This document shows, piece after piece, positions 1 through 9,040 of a DNA stretch of 64,000 nucleotides. The DNA is taken from the NCBI RefSeq assembly GCF_003479425.1, contig NZ_QUHC01000007.1, positions 124,001-188,000 on the forward strand, given 5' to 3'. The notes under the pieces are model-generated. The model did no database searches. It was not told where the DNA came from and was given only the letters and a program-made list of their open reading frames with translations. The position numbers were made by a program, and so were the translations under genes. Position 1 is the stretch's first letter; each line of letters starts with the position of its first letter. The stretch comes from Odoribacter sp. AF15-53. Its GTDB lineage: Bacteria; Bacteroidota; Bacteroidia; Bacteroidales; Marinifilaceae.

Positions 1-1
1 C

Positions 2-718
2 AGTGTGCTGAAGCCGGTGGGGTATACGCCCGAAGGTTATGTGTTGTTGGAAGGGAGAGATGGTGCCCGGGAGACCATCTTGGACTATTCTTCCTCGCAC
101 GTGATGGATTACGTGATTCCCCGGGAAGGACAGACGTTTAATGATAATAACTGGGTTTATTATTTAGGACCGATGGAACCGACGAGTTCATTGAGTTTTA
201 GTAACCAGTTTAATTGGAAAGGGGTGACGTTCTCTTTCATGATTACAGGGCAGTTTGGTTATTATGTTATGAATAGTTATTATGATAGTTTTTCGCCCGA
301 TCGCAGAAATCTTGCTGCTTATTCTAAACATCTGGACAAGGCTTTTGAGGTGTATGACAAGGGATATGCTAACCAGGCGTCTTATTCCGAATTGCCGCTT
401 TATACTGATGGAAATGTGGAAGCTTTCCGGGGAGGGCTGGCATATTCTGCCACGATAGGGGCTGCCATGTATTTCAGGAATAATTTAATGAAAGGAGACC
501 ATATCCGTTTAAACGAGGTGTTTTTGGGGTATGATCTGCCGCAAAGCTTGTTGGCGAAACAAGGGGTGTTTAATCATATAAATGTTTACGCGCAGGCGAG
601 TAATTTAGGGCTGATTTGGAGTGCCAACGGGAAAATGGATCCTAATTATCCTCTTGGGAGTTTGAAACCGATGCCTGTTTTTACGTTTGGTTTGAGACTC
701 GGTTTTAAGAGTTGGTAA
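2..718 (+). CDS. SusC/RagA-type TonB-dependent outer membrane receptor, C-terminal part
   Basis: The reading frame is open from the left edge, so only the last ~239 residues of a roughly 1000-residue receptor are present. The segment has alternating hydrophobic/polar beta strands with aromatic girdles. It ends in FGLRLGFKSW, a terminal amphipathic strand with an aromatic last residue, as expected for a BAM-inserted outer membrane barrel. The text 'GDHIRLNEVFLGYDLPQ' followed by 'NHINVYAQASNLGLIW' is the characteristic end of SusC/RagA proteins. The adjacent SusD gene completes the usual pair. The protein would import a nutrient with TonB energy; the substrate cannot be told from this fragment. 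Confidence 0.93.
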   Translation, partial: SVLKPVGYTPEGYVLLEGRDGARETILDYSSSHVMDYVIPREGQTFNDNNWVYYLGPMEPTSSLSFSNQFNWKGVTFSFMITGQFGYYVMNSYYDSFSPDRRNLAAYSKHLDKAFEVYDKGYANQASYSELPLYTDGNVEAFRGGLAYSATIGAAMYFRNNLMKGDHIRLNEVFLGYDLPQSLLAKQGVFNHINVYAQASNLGLIWSANGKMDPNYPLGSLKPMPVFTFGLRLGFKSW

Positions 719-749
719 AATGAGTGTGAATAAATTAACTGTAAGGAAT

Positions 750-2354
750 ATGAAAAAAATATATACAATCGTCACCCTGTTGGGAGCTATGATATTGAGT
801 TCGTGCAGTGATTTTCTGGATGAGCCTACGGACAAGTCGGGTAGTGCTTACATTTATCACATGGATCAGCTTTATGGTTTGACAGGCAGCATAGATCTTT
901 ATTTGTTTGATAAAGTTGATAATATAACCGGGGAGGGAGTTTCTTCCGGTGCTTACCTAACGGAATTTCTTCCGCTGACGGATGCAGTGGAACTGACACC
1001 GGAGTTTTACGTGTACGGGTTGTTGTCGAGCGAGTCGACCACTTATGAAGCGTATTGCTGGCAAGGAAAAACATTGACAACTTCAGATTGGATGTTATGG
1101 ACCTGGACTCCGGTTTGGGAACGGATTTATCGTTTCAATACGGTATTGGAATATCTGGATAAGGTGGTGCAGACGACCGAGGCAGTCCGTAATCAAGTGG
1201 AGGGCGAGGCGCGTTTCGGGAGGGCATATTATCATTTTATGCTGTTGACGCAGTATTGCCTGTGGGGGGATGATAAACCGGGCATCGGTTATCGGGATAA
1301 TACCATGGCAGGGGAGATTCCGGGCCGGGAGACGGTTGGCTATACGCTGAAACATATCTATGAGGATTTGAAACTGGCAGAAGAAGCGTTGACCAAAGCG
1401 GGACGTACGGCGTTTGACCGGGTACATAATTTCCGTCCGACGGTACCGACGGTGCAGGCGTTCCGGGCGCGGGTAGCCCTGTATCGGGGGGATTACGAGT
1501 TGGCATTGCAGAATGCTACGAATGCGTTGAAAGTCCACAGTACATTGGTGGATTTTAAAAATGAACCTGAATACGAGTTGACACCGTGGAGTTTTATTAG
1601 TATACTGGATGAAGCGGGTGAGCCGGTGGATGAAATCGTTATAAGTTCGATGTTTGATTTGGAGGACATGGATACAGAGGCGGTAGCGAAATATGAAGAG
1701 TTATATTTACCCAATGTATCTTGGGAAGGTTTAGGGGGAACCTGCCCGATTTCAGAGTCATTTTATAATCTTTGGGATCGGGAGAATGATGCTCGCTGGA
1801 TTTATTTCTATAGTTCTTGTACGCCGCTTTTGATGGCTTACGCTAATCTTGTCGAATTGGATGAAGATACTTGGACAGAATATATCAGTTATGAAAATTG
1901 GCAACATTTGAAACCTTGGAATTTGTATAGTTATTCGCGTTTCTCCGGTAATTCGCTTATTGGTATGACGACGGCAGAAATGTATCTGATAAAGGCCGAG
2001 TGTGAGGCGCGGAGTGGTGATACGGGGACGGCAGCAGAGACGTTGAAAACGTTGCGTTACACCCGTTTTATGGATGAAGCATCAGCTGAGGATGGTGTTA
2101 CCGGAAGCGTGCAGGATGTGTTGGACGAGCGTTTGCGCGAGATGGGAGCTTTCTGGAGGTTCTATGATGTTAAACGTCTGAATGGGGCGGAGAATGCCGG
2201 TATTTCTATTCGCCGCGAAATTTTGACTAATCCTGCCGATTTGGGTACATGTGTTCAACTGGAAATTACTCCGGACGACCCGCGTTGGGCGTTGCCTTTC
2301 TATACATTTGAAGCTGAGACGATGGGCTGGGAACAGAATGCAGGTTGGGAATAA
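750..2354 (+). CDS. SusD/RagB family nutrient-binding outer membrane lipoprotein
   Basis: This is the surface lipoprotein partner that lids the SusC channel. An upstream ATG at 720 is in frame, but the start at 750 gives a clean signal peptide (MKKIYTIVTLLGAMILSSC) with a lipobox ending at Cys19, so I prefer it. The body has the SusD TPR-like helical pattern: early 'WTPVWERIYRFNTVLEYLD', then 'EARFGRAYYHFMLLTQYC', and near the C terminus 'TAEMYLIKAECEARSGD' and 'DERLREMGAFWRFYDVKRL'. At ~534 residues it is typical in size. It begins 31 bases after the SusC stop, so the two are co-transcribed. Ligand unknown. Confidence 0.95.
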   Translation: MKKIYTIVTLLGAMILSSCSDFLDEPTDKSGSAYIYHMDQLYGLTGSIDLYLFDKVDNITGEGVSSGAYLTEFLPLTDAVELTPEFYVYGLLSSESTTYEAYCWQGKTLTTSDWMLWTWTPVWERIYRFNTVLEYLDKVVQTTEAVRNQVEGEARFGRAYYHFMLLTQYCLWGDDKPGIGYRDNTMAGEIPGRETVGYTLKHIYEDLKLAEEALTKAGRTAFDRVHNFRPTVPTVQAFRARVALYRGDYELALQNATNALKVHSTLVDFKNEPEYELTPWSFISILDEAGEPVDEIVISSMFDLEDMDTEAVAKYEELYLPNVSWEGLGGTCPISESFYNLWDRENDARWIYFYSSCTPLLMAYANLVELDEDTWTEYISYENWQHLKPWNLYSYSRFSGNSLIGMTTAEMYLIKAECEARSGDTGTAAETLKTLRYTRFMDEASAEDGVTGSVQDVLDERLREMGAFWRFYDVKRLNGAENAGISIRREILTNPADLGTCVQLEITPDDPRWALPFYTFEAETMGWEQNAGWE

Positions 2355-2430
2355 AAACTAGTTGATTTATAAGATGAAGGGTGGATAAATTATTGAATGA
2401 ATAGAGATTTGTAATTAATTTTGAAGTAAT

Positions 2431-3585
2431 ATGAAAATGGAAAAATATTTGATGTTGTTGGTGATGAGTGTGTTGTTTGCCTGTAATAGTCAGGCCGGAT
2501 ATGTACTGAAAGGTGTGTTTAAAGGAGCTGGAGACGGGAAAGCCGTATTGATGATGGGTAAACAAGTGATTTGCGATACGGTGGAGATGAAGGCAGGGAA
2601 GTTTGTGTTTGAAGGAGAAACACCACATGTGGGATTCGCCTTGGTGGTGGTGGCTCCGGAAGGAAAGGAAGCGGTTCAGATAAGTTTGGTGTTGGAGAAC
2701 AGTCGGATTGAGATGCGAGGAAATTGGAAAAATGTGGGAATGAATGAAGAAGGAGACTTGATTGTTAAAGGAATGACCGTTACCGGATCCAGGAATCATG
2801 ATGTAGAACGGGAATTGAGCGAGCAGTATAGAGTGGTGGAGGCATTACCGGAGTTTAAGAAATATGCAGAACTGGCAAAAAAAGTGTTGGATACCCCGGA
2901 AATATTGGAAGATACAACTTTTTTTTGGATGTATAGAAAAGAGTTTGATGCGTATATGGCGCGGGTGAAGGAAGAGCAATTGAAGATTATGGCAGCTAAC
3001 CCTTCCGTGGAAGCGGCTGCTTACTGGTTGTGTTTCATGATGAATGAAATGCCATTGGAGGAGTTGGAATTGGTTTTTGGCCAGTTTGATGCGAAGGTGC
3101 GGGAGAGCGAGTTTGCGCGTGAAGTGCGGGAGAATGTTGAGCTGAGACGGCGGGTTGAGCCGGGACGCCCAGCTCATGAATTTACACTGGCGCAGCGGGA
3201 CAGTTCGTTGGTAAGCCTTTCTGATTTCCGGGGTAAAGTAGTGGTACTTGACTTTTGGGCAAGTTGGTGTAAACCTTGCCGGGCTTCTTTTTCTTGGGTA
3301 CGGGAGTTTTACGAGGAATATCGGGAGAAAGGGGTAGAAATTATTGGGGTGAGTATTGATGCGAACAAGGCTTCGTGGGAAAAAGCGCTGGATGAAGAAA
3401 AGTTACCGTGGCTACAAGTGATTGACGAGACTCTGAAAGGAGGGAATTATCGGGTAGGTGAATTGTACCACGTGTTGGCGGTACCGATGTTTGTAGTGGT
3501 GGACAAGGAAGGGATGATTGTGGTACGGGCACACATGGAGAAGGAGGAATTGGCGGCAGTGGTGGACAAAGCGTTGAAGAGATAA
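2431..3585 (+). CDS. Lipoprotein with DUF4369 and TlpA-like thioredoxin domain
   Basis: A lipobox (VLFAC, Cys18) predicts a membrane-anchored, extracytoplasmic protein. Residues ~24-125 form a beta-rich DUF4369-type domain, a helical linker follows, and residues ~243-380 are a TlpA/ResA-like thioredoxin domain. The active site is WCKPC (Cys280 and Cys283). 'VPMFVVVDKEG' contains the cis-proline loop. Family members reduce or exchange disulfides in the cell envelope. It lies 76 bases after the susD gene on the same strand, repeating the SusCD-plus-thioredoxin design seen twice more in this window. Whether its target is the imported substrate or the SusCD machinery is unknown. An ATG two codons downstream (2437) is an equally good start. 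Confidence 0.88.
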   Translation: MKMEKYLMLLVMSVLFACNSQAGYVLKGVFKGAGDGKAVLMMGKQVICDTVEMKAGKFVFEGETPHVGFALVVVAPEGKEAVQISLVLENSRIEMRGNWKNVGMNEEGDLIVKGMTVTGSRNHDVERELSEQYRVVEALPEFKKYAELAKKVLDTPEILEDTTFFWMYRKEFDAYMARVKEEQLKIMAANPSVEAAAYWLCFMMNEMPLEELELVFGQFDAKVRESEFAREVRENVELRRRVEPGRPAHEFTLAQRDSSLVSLSDFRGKVVVLDFWASWCKPCRASFSWVREFYEEYREKGVEIIGVSIDANKASWEKALDEEKLPWLQVIDETLKGGNYRVGELYHVLAVPMFVVVDKEGMIVVRAHMEKEELAAVVDKALKR

Positions 3586-3615
3586 ATCTATGGGATTGTA
3601 TTAAACAGGGATTAA

Positions 3616-3678
3616 GAGGATGTAAATTGAACCGTGTTAGCAAAGTTAATATGCTGATGCGGTTTAATTTATATCCTC
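3616..3678 (+). terminator. Long RNA hairpin downstream of the TlpA/DUF4369 gene
   Basis: Arms 3616-3634 and 3660-3678 are complementary over 19 positions. The only two departures from Watson-Crick pairing are G opposite T, which pair as G-U in plus-strand RNA. The loop is 25 bases. There is no long T run after it, so it may be a processing or stability element or part of the adjacent decayed element and not an intrinsic terminator. Confidence 0.5.
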
Positions 3679-3728
3679 TAAAGTTTGAAGACCGGTTATA
3701 AATTATTGTAGACCGTGTCGTGAAAGAC

Positions 3729-3980
3729 TTACATTCGATCTATCTCATTCATAGGAATCCCCGTGAACTCAGAAATGTTTACCGAAGATATTCCTTTTGA
3801 TTTCAATTTTCGAGTGATATCCAACGCTTCTCTTTTTCACCTTCAGCTTTTCCTCAGTGACTTGCATATCGTGATCTTCTCCCCGAGAAGTGTCGTTATA
3901 AGACCTTCCAGTACCGAGAAATTGGCTTTGTCGCGGAGTAGGCGTTTCATCGCCCAGTCAAAACGGATATAGCTTGCCAT
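3729..3980 (-). pseudogene. Remnant of an Rpn-type (PD-(D/E)XK) nuclease/transposase
   Basis: Read on the minus strand from the ATG at 3980, the first 45 codons match the well-known N terminus of Bacteroidales Rpn-like proteins (MASYIRFDWAMKRLLRDKAN, then 'FSVLEGLITTLLGEKITI'). Two in-frame TGA codons follow. The frame then gives a plausible family C terminus ('REALDITRKLKSKGISSVNI', 'SEFTGIPMNEIDRM') before TAA at 3729. Intact family members are about 280-300 residues, so roughly 200 central residues, including the nuclease core, are missing. I infer an internal deletion that left both ends. It is not expected to give a functional protein. Confidence 0.75.
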
Positions 3981-4068
3981 AAGTATAGAATATTTATAAA
4001 GATAATTGTTACTCTACATACAAAGGTACAATTATTTATCCTTCCGAGACATAAATGCCCTGCGTCAG

Positions 4069-5550
4069 TTACTTGACCTTAATCTTTTTCCCTTTCGATT
4101 CATTGTGAAAGCGGTCGACGGCAGTCACCACGTAGCGGTATTTCGTGCGGGTGGCGGGAAGATAACATTCCGTGTATCGGGTGATGGCGGCGATTTTCGA
4201 GGGATCGTCGAGGTTGATACTTTGGCCGGGGGCAAAGCGGTAGATCACGAAATACTGGGAATTGCGAGGGTCTTCACGGTCACCGCGGGTCATCCATGTC
4301 AGCGTGTAGCCTTCTTTTGTCCTGGTGAGGCGGGTGTTGCTTATCTTTTTCGGGCGTCCCTTGTACATGTGGGTGTAGGCTGGGATAAGTGCCGTGTGGC
4401 GGTGATAGTGTTCTTTGAGGCTGTCGGCGATCCCGGTGTTATTCCAGAGAATCTCGTTAGCGGGCCAGAAGCAGTTACCCTGCACGTGGCGTAAGGAACG
4501 GGCTAATTCCATTTTCCGGGTGAGATCCCCGGCTTTCATCGTGCGGGCCACGTCCTGCCCGATGTACAAGTGAATATCGTGGGCATTTTTGTCCCACCAT
4601 TTGGCCAGCGTGATGTAATCGGCTGCCGGGTGCCCGATCTCCCAGTATACCTGTGGAATATTATAGTCGATCCATTTCTTTTCCACCCAAAGCGTCACGT
4701 CGGCATACAGGTTATCGTAATTCTGTAAACCGTTGGTGTTACTTCCGCTACCATCAGGGGTACTCTTTTTATTCCGGTAGATCCCAAAAGGGCTGATCCC
4801 GAAACGCACCCACGCTTTGGTTTTCACGATCGTGTGTTTCAGTTCCCGGATCAACTGGTTCACGTTCTCCCTGCGCCAGTCATCCCGTTCTTCCGGCTTG
4901 TATCCTTTTTGCATTCCGTAAGCGCGAAAACTGTCATCGTCCGGGAAAGGCATCCCGTTCACTGGATACGGGTAGAAATAGTCGTCCATGTGGATCGCAT
5001 CCACGTCATAGCGGCTCACGATGTCCTGCACGACCCGACAGATGTATTTACGACAAGCGGGTAATCCCGGATCAAAAAGTAGTTGTTTGTTGTAGGTTAC
5101 GAACCACTCTGGATGTTCGTGGAAGACGTGGGAGTCTGCCAGCATGGAAGTACCGGAAGTTCCGGCACGGAAGGGGTTGAGCCAGGCGTGGAATTCCATG
5201 TTACGGCGATGGCACTCTTGGATGAGGAATGCCATGGGGTCGAACATCGGGTTGGGGGCAACGCCTTGTTTGCCCGTGCAGAAACGGCTCCAGGGTTCGA
5301 TTTCCGATTGGTACCAAGCGTCGGCTTCCGGTCGCACCTGAAAGATGATGGCGTTGATACCGCACGCTTGCAGTAAGTCGAGTTTACGGATAAAATCAGC
5401 TTTCATTTCTTCGGGGCTCATGCAGGCGTATTCGCCTTGGAATACCGTTTGAATCCATGCCCCGCGAAATTCACGTTTCGGGGATTCTTGCGCCGATAGG
5501 GTTATGATGCCCGCGAATAGAAATAGAATGAATAACCGGATATGTTTCAT
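4069..5550 (-). CDS. Family-10-like glycosyl hydrolase (GHL10/YngK type), secreted
   Basis: Residues 1-20 form a signal peptide ending around 'LSAQE'. The body starts with 'PKREFRGAWIQTVFQGEY', the hallmark opening of the GHL10 (DUF187/YngK) TIM barrel. Further blocks typical of the family are 'INAIIFQVRPEADAWYQSE', 'YDVDAIHMDDYFYPYP' (candidate catalytic acidic loop), 'VRFGISPFGIYRNK' and 'IDYNIPQVYWEIGHPAADY'. The last ~90 residues resemble a fibronectin-type III-like domain. The family is a predicted glycosidase, with some members linked to peptidoglycan or surface glycans; the substrate here is unknown. At 493 residues it is full length. A hairpin terminator lies between it and the upstream ligase gene. 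Confidence 0.85.
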   Translation of the reverse strand: MKHIRLFILFLFAGIITLSAQESPKREFRGAWIQTVFQGEYACMSPEEMKADFIRKLDLLQACGINAIIFQVRPEADAWYQSEIEPWSRFCTGKQGVAPNPMFDPMAFLIQECHRRNMEFHAWLNPFRAGTSGTSMLADSHVFHEHPEWFVTYNKQLLFDPGLPACRKYICRVVQDIVSRYDVDAIHMDDYFYPYPVNGMPFPDDDSFRAYGMQKGYKPEERDDWRRENVNQLIRELKHTIVKTKAWVRFGISPFGIYRNKKSTPDGSGSNTNGLQNYDNLYADVTLWVEKKWIDYNIPQVYWEIGHPAADYITLAKWWDKNAHDIHLYIGQDVARTMKAGDLTRKMELARSLRHVQGNCFWPANEILWNNTGIADSLKEHYHRHTALIPAYTHMYKGRPKKISNTRLTRTKEGYTLTWMTRGDREDPRNSQYFVIYRFAPGQSINLDDPSKIAAITRYTECYLPATRTKYRYVVTAVDRFHNESKGKKIKVK

Positions 5551-5605
5551 GCGTGTGAATTTATTTAGAATGCCGCGAATATACGTATTTCCCGGAATAA
5601 AAGAA

Positions 5606-5627
5606 AGGGAGACCCTGATGTCTCCCT
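5606..5627 (-). terminator. Intrinsic terminator after the O-antigen ligase-like gene
   Basis: Perfect 8-bp stem (5606-5613 with 5620-5627) and a 6-base loop. On the minus strand it is followed by a T-rich stretch (TTCTTTTATT). It lies 60 bases past the stop of the gene ending at 5687 and upstream of the glycosidase. Confidence 0.75.
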
Positions 5628-5686
5628 AAAGTGATGGATTTAGATGTACTATGGTGTGAATGGGGTCAGGGCGACCCCGGGCAGGA

Positions 5687-7555
5687 TTAATCCAAGGATT
5701 GGATTAATTGTTCCATTTGTGCTTTCATATCTTGTGCTTCTTTTGAATCTTTTTTTGGTTTCTGCGAGATGACTTGCCGGGCACATTCCAGCGATTTGTC
5801 CCGCAAGCCCATTTCGTGATACAAGTTTGCCAGCAGGAAATTGGGATATACCATACCGGGCAGCATGTGATGTGCTTTTTGGAAGTTTTGTTCCGCCAGT
5901 TGGTATAGACCTAACGCTTGGTAACTTTTACCGATACGATTGTATATCATCGGGTCGGGAATCGTTTGTACCACTTGCTGCAGGATTTCGATACTTTTTT
6001 CGTGTTGCCCGCTTTGTGCTAGGGCATGGCCGTATTCCTCCAGAAGACGGGGATGTCGTAGTGTGTTGGTTAGCGGGGCGTATATTTTGGCAGCCGTGGC
6101 GTATATTTTCATGTTATAGTAAAGACGGCCATGTGCCCATTCCTTGTAAGTTTGGTATTGGGATAATTGCGGGTACACGATTGCGGTCGTGATTCCGACT
6201 AGCACGACTGTCGCCAGTGATGGTACGAACTTGGGAAGTTTTCTTCGGTCGGGAAGAATATCTGATGTCCCGAGAGTGATAAGTAATATCAACACGATAG
6301 CGAGTGACAGGGATTTTACCGGGGAACTGAGGAATCCCGTGATCGTGAAAGCGATTAATGCTCCCGTGATGGCCAGTTTTTCGGGGTGTCTTTTCTGATC
6401 CCGGAAACTCCTGACGAGAACCGTTCCGATAAGACTCGCGAAGAGTAAGAATCCGATGATCCCGTTTTCCGCGGTAATCCGGATAAAATCATTTACCGGG
6501 CGATTCGGGTTTGTTGCCAGGAGTGTTTCCCGTTCACCGTGTTCACCTTGTTCGAAATACATGGATTGAAAGTCTCCGAATACTTTGTGAAAATTACCGA
6601 TTCCCACGCCGAGCAGGGGGTGTTCACTCACGACCTGCAAGGATATTTTCCAGGTCAACAAATGCTCGTCGACCTTGTCTTTTTGTAACAGGTAGAAACC
6701 AGAGAAGAGCCCGCCAACGGCCAATAAAAGGGATGATATGAATATGATCGCCCGTTTACGGTTATTCAAGAATACATTTTTCACGATCGTGTGAATGTTC
6801 AACTTGAAGTATAGGACGAATAAACCGCTGCATCCGGCCACGAACCAGGCTATCGGTTCCGCGGTGAAAGGGAGAATGGATAATATCCCGATCAACCCGA
6901 ATGCGGATAACAGGAATAAAAGGATCTCGTCGATCGTTTCTACTTTCGTGTGCTCCGCGCTTTCTTCCAGGTTATATTGCGTGATTCTGGTCTTTAATTT
7001 TTTATATAGCGTGATAGTCCAGTAAAGGGCTATCGGTAGCGTGATCGCCAGCAGGATGGCGTAAGCGTAGGGGCTGTAGATGGAACCCGTGAGCTTGAAT
7101 TCTTTTGGCGAATCGGGTATATAAGCGTATAACTGGAAATATCCCCAGATTACTTCCAACAGCGCGAGGGCGATGATCACGAAATGAAATGCCTTGGCTG
7201 CGTTTTTATAATGGTTGAAAAAAATGTCAAAGAAGAAAAAGGAAATGACTAGTAGCAAAAATATTTTCGCGTTCATCATTTCCATGTTAGAGTTTCGGGA
7301 TATGTCAATAATCACTACAGTCATGATCCCTATCATTATTGACTTGGTTAAATCGATGCTAGCGATCGACTTGAAGTAAAAAGCTAGTAAAAATGTTATC
7401 AGTCCCGCGACCGATAACGCTGAATAGAACCAGAAATACTTGGCAATCGTGATACCGTTCATGCTGTCGGGGTCAGTCACCAGTATCGTCGATACCAGTA
7501 AAAGAAAGCCTGTAAAAGCGATCGGGTATACTATGTTCTGTATTCGTTGGGTCAT
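5687..7555 (-). CDS. O-antigen ligase-fold (Wzy_C) membrane protein with C-terminal TPRs
   Basis: Residues ~10-450 contain about ten to twelve hydrophobic membrane segments. A large extracytoplasmic loop carries the conserved 'HPLLGVGIGNFHKVFGDFQ', the signature of the Wzy_C/O-antigen ligase/PglL superfamily. These enzymes move an undecaprenyl-linked glycan onto lipid A-core, a growing polymer, or protein Ser/Thr. Residues ~470-620 are TPR repeats ('IYNRIGKSYQALGLYQLAEQ' and neighbours), common in Bacteroidota members. No glycan synthesis genes are nearby, so I favour a transferase acting on a protein or dedicated acceptor over a capsule polymerase. It lies downstream of the propeller and NVEALA genes but is separated from them by 140 bases and a hairpin. 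Confidence 0.85.
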   Translation of the reverse strand: MTQRIQNIVYPIAFTGFLLLVSTILVTDPDSMNGITIAKYFWFYSALSVAGLITFLLAFYFKSIASIDLTKSIMIGIMTVVIIDISRNSNMEMMNAKIFLLLVISFFFFDIFFNHYKNAAKAFHFVIIALALLEVIWGYFQLYAYIPDSPKEFKLTGSIYSPYAYAILLAITLPIALYWTITLYKKLKTRITQYNLEESAEHTKVETIDEILLFLLSAFGLIGILSILPFTAEPIAWFVAGCSGLFVLYFKLNIHTIVKNVFLNNRKRAIIFISSLLLAVGGLFSGFYLLQKDKVDEHLLTWKISLQVVSEHPLLGVGIGNFHKVFGDFQSMYFEQGEHGERETLLATNPNRPVNDFIRITAENGIIGFLLFASLIGTVLVRSFRDQKRHPEKLAITGALIAFTITGFLSSPVKSLSLAIVLILLITLGTSDILPDRRKLPKFVPSLATVVLVGITTAIVYPQLSQYQTYKEWAHGRLYYNMKIYATAAKIYAPLTNTLRHPRLLEEYGHALAQSGQHEKSIEILQQVVQTIPDPMIYNRIGKSYQALGLYQLAEQNFQKAHHMLPGMVYPNFLLANLYHEMGLRDKSLECARQVISQKPKKDSKEAQDMKAQMEQLIQSLD

Positions 7556-7623
7556 CTTCTATTCTCGCTGTTTGATTCCTCGTGTGTGTTATTTTTTGTT
7601 GTTTCCTTGTTTTATTTGTTTTG

Positions 7624-7681
7624 ATTTTGAGGTCCTTGGAAGGGTTTTCCTGTTAGGGATTACCGATCCAAGGCTCAAAAT
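7624..7681 (-). terminator. Hairpin after the propeller lipoprotein gene
   Basis: Arms 7624-7640 and 7667-7681 form an imperfect ~15-bp stem (a two-base bulge opposite one base) around a 26-base loop. On the minus strand it is followed by an A/T-rich stretch. It probably terminates or attenuates the NVEALA-propeller transcript before the ligase gene. Confidence 0.5.
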
Positions 7682-7695
7682 ACCCCCACGGAAAA

Positions 7696-8748
7696 TTAAT
7701 CCAATGTATGTTTGATCAACACTGAATTAGGATTATTTGTTAAGCCATAAATGGCATTTTCTTCTTTGTTGTAAGAAATAGAGGTGAACGGATCTCTTAG
7801 TAAATAAGTGCGAACGTGATTGCCCTCCCAGTCGAACACAACGATCCGCTCACCATATATCATCAGGTCTTTGTATTGCTGGTAACTTCTACCGGAATAC
7901 AAGGCGAATATGTAATCATCGCTTACCTCGACGTCACGAAATCCGTAAAGATTGCCCGCGGAATATGCAACCGGGTTTCTCCTACTTTTAAGTGTGGCTT
8001 TCGGAGAATATAGATTCAGCTCGGTGATGCGAGTGATGTTACAAGGTATGAGAGAGCAAAAATCTATAATACCGCTTAGCATATTCGCGCAGACAAATTT
8101 CGTTCCATCTGGTTTTATCTTGATAATGTTACTAGCAAATAGAGCGCTCATCAGCGTGTCGCTTACTGAACGATAGGTCGGGATTTTAGGGAAATCCAGG
8201 AAAAATTCTTCTTTGCCGTCATCCATCAACGCGTATCGCCCATCGGTAAACACCCCGGTCGAGATGATTGTGGAGCCGTATTTTGACACGCAAAGATGTT
8301 TTTTGTCTTTTGGCATGTCGATGAATTTCGGGCCGAATCCCGGTTGTCCGAATTGATTCATGTCGAATTCAACCAACCGATCGTTGCCGTAGTCATAAGC
8401 CGTGAGCATTCCTTTCGTATCGAGATTCATCGTGAGAATATATAGTCCCCGATCAGCCCCCATACCAACTGGCAGGTAACTACCCAAGACTTTTCCTTTT
8501 TCGTTATATATCGAAATCTTGTTCAACCCTTCTTGATCCAGCACGATAAATAAAGAATCCTTTTTTATTACTTTAGTCGGGTTATAAATCCCGATTTCTT
8601 CAAGATTGATTCTTCCATCAAGTTTGTTTAAAGTTACGGCACGACTTGTACTAAACAAGGGATTATCTTGTTTCGGAGTATTATGTTTCTCGTCAGAGCA
8701 ACTAAATGCGAGAAATGAGGCTAAAATTGTATATAATATCTTTTTCAT
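7696..8748 (-). CDS. TolB-like six-bladed beta-propeller lipoprotein
   Basis: The N terminus MKKILYTILASFLAFSC has a lipobox with Cys17. The ~330-residue exported body consists of repeated four-strand units ('KVIKKDSLFIVLDQ', 'NKISIYNEKGKVLGSYLPVG', 'AYDYGNDRLVEFDMNQ', 'LYGFRDVEVSDDYIFALYSG', 'IYGERIVVFDWEGNHVRTY'), typical of the Bacteroidales TolB-like 6-blade family. These proteins are often encoded beside NVEALA peptides, as here, where the NVEALA gene ends 11 bases upstream. The pair is therefore an operon. Molecular function is not established; a binding or sensory scaffold is plausible. No enzyme motif is visible. Confidence 0.85.
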   Translation of the reverse strand: MKKILYTILASFLAFSCSDEKHNTPKQDNPLFSTSRAVTLNKLDGRINLEEIGIYNPTKVIKKDSLFIVLDQEGLNKISIYNEKGKVLGSYLPVGMGADRGLYILTMNLDTKGMLTAYDYGNDRLVEFDMNQFGQPGFGPKFIDMPKDKKHLCVSKYGSTIISTGVFTDGRYALMDDGKEEFFLDFPKIPTYRSVSDTLMSALFASNIIKIKPDGTKFVCANMLSGIIDFCSLIPCNITRITELNLYSPKATLKSRRNPVAYSAGNLYGFRDVEVSDDYIFALYSGRSYQQYKDLMIYGERIVVFDWEGNHVRTYLLRDPFTSISYNKEENAIYGLTNNPNSVLIKHTLD

Positions 8749-8759
8749 AACAAATGATT

Positions 8760-8993
8760 CTAAGGGATTGATAAACCAACTGAGTAGACAGGGTTTCCGT
8801 CTTCATCGAAAGTAAAACATAAACCACCGGGTGCAGTACATGGATTGTTGCTTCCTGATTCATCCGCACCCAATGCTTCAACATTCTGAATTTTTATATC
8901 TATATTCGTGGAATCTTTTCTTAGACTCACATTTTGTAGTGTCAGTACTAAGACAATAGATATAAATAGTGTGATTAATATTGTTTTTCTCAT
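8760..8993 (-). CDS. NVEALA family small exported peptide
   Basis: A 77-residue product with a hydrophobic N-terminal export segment (MRKTILITLFISIVLVLTLQ), a polar spacer, the motif NVEALGADESG (canonical family motif NVEALA), and a ~30-residue C-terminal tail containing two cysteines ('NPCTAPGGLCFTFDEDGN'). The last position of the NVEALA motif is Gly instead of Ala. The family is restricted to Bacteroidales and has no firmly assigned function. The layout of export leader, conserved hinge and short Cys-containing tail suggests a processed secreted peptide. It is the first gene of the propeller operon and is divergent from a sensor kinase. A -7 box lies 23 bases upstream. Confidence 0.85.
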   Translation of the reverse strand: MRKTILITLFISIVLVLTLQNVSLRKDSTNIDIKIQNVEALGADESGSNNPCTAPGGLCFTFDEDGNPVYSVGLSIP

Positions 8994-9015
8994 TTGTTTT
9001 GGTTTTGATGCGAGA

Positions 9016-9023
9016 CAAAGATA
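9016..9023 (-). promoter_or_regulatory. -7 promoter box for the NVEALA-propeller operon
   Basis: The minus strand reads TATCTTTG, an exact match to TAnnTTTG, 23 bases upstream of the NVEALA start codon. The perfect tandem repeat at 9041-9062 begins 18 bases further upstream, covering the -33 region. Confidence 0.6.
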
Positions 9024-9040
9024 AAGTATCGGAATGGTTT

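Noticed and set aside
3763..3972. 69-codon plus-strand ORF in the gap after the TlpA gene
   Set aside because: It is the antisense of the decayed Rpn-type gene read on the minus strand, whose translation matches a known family.
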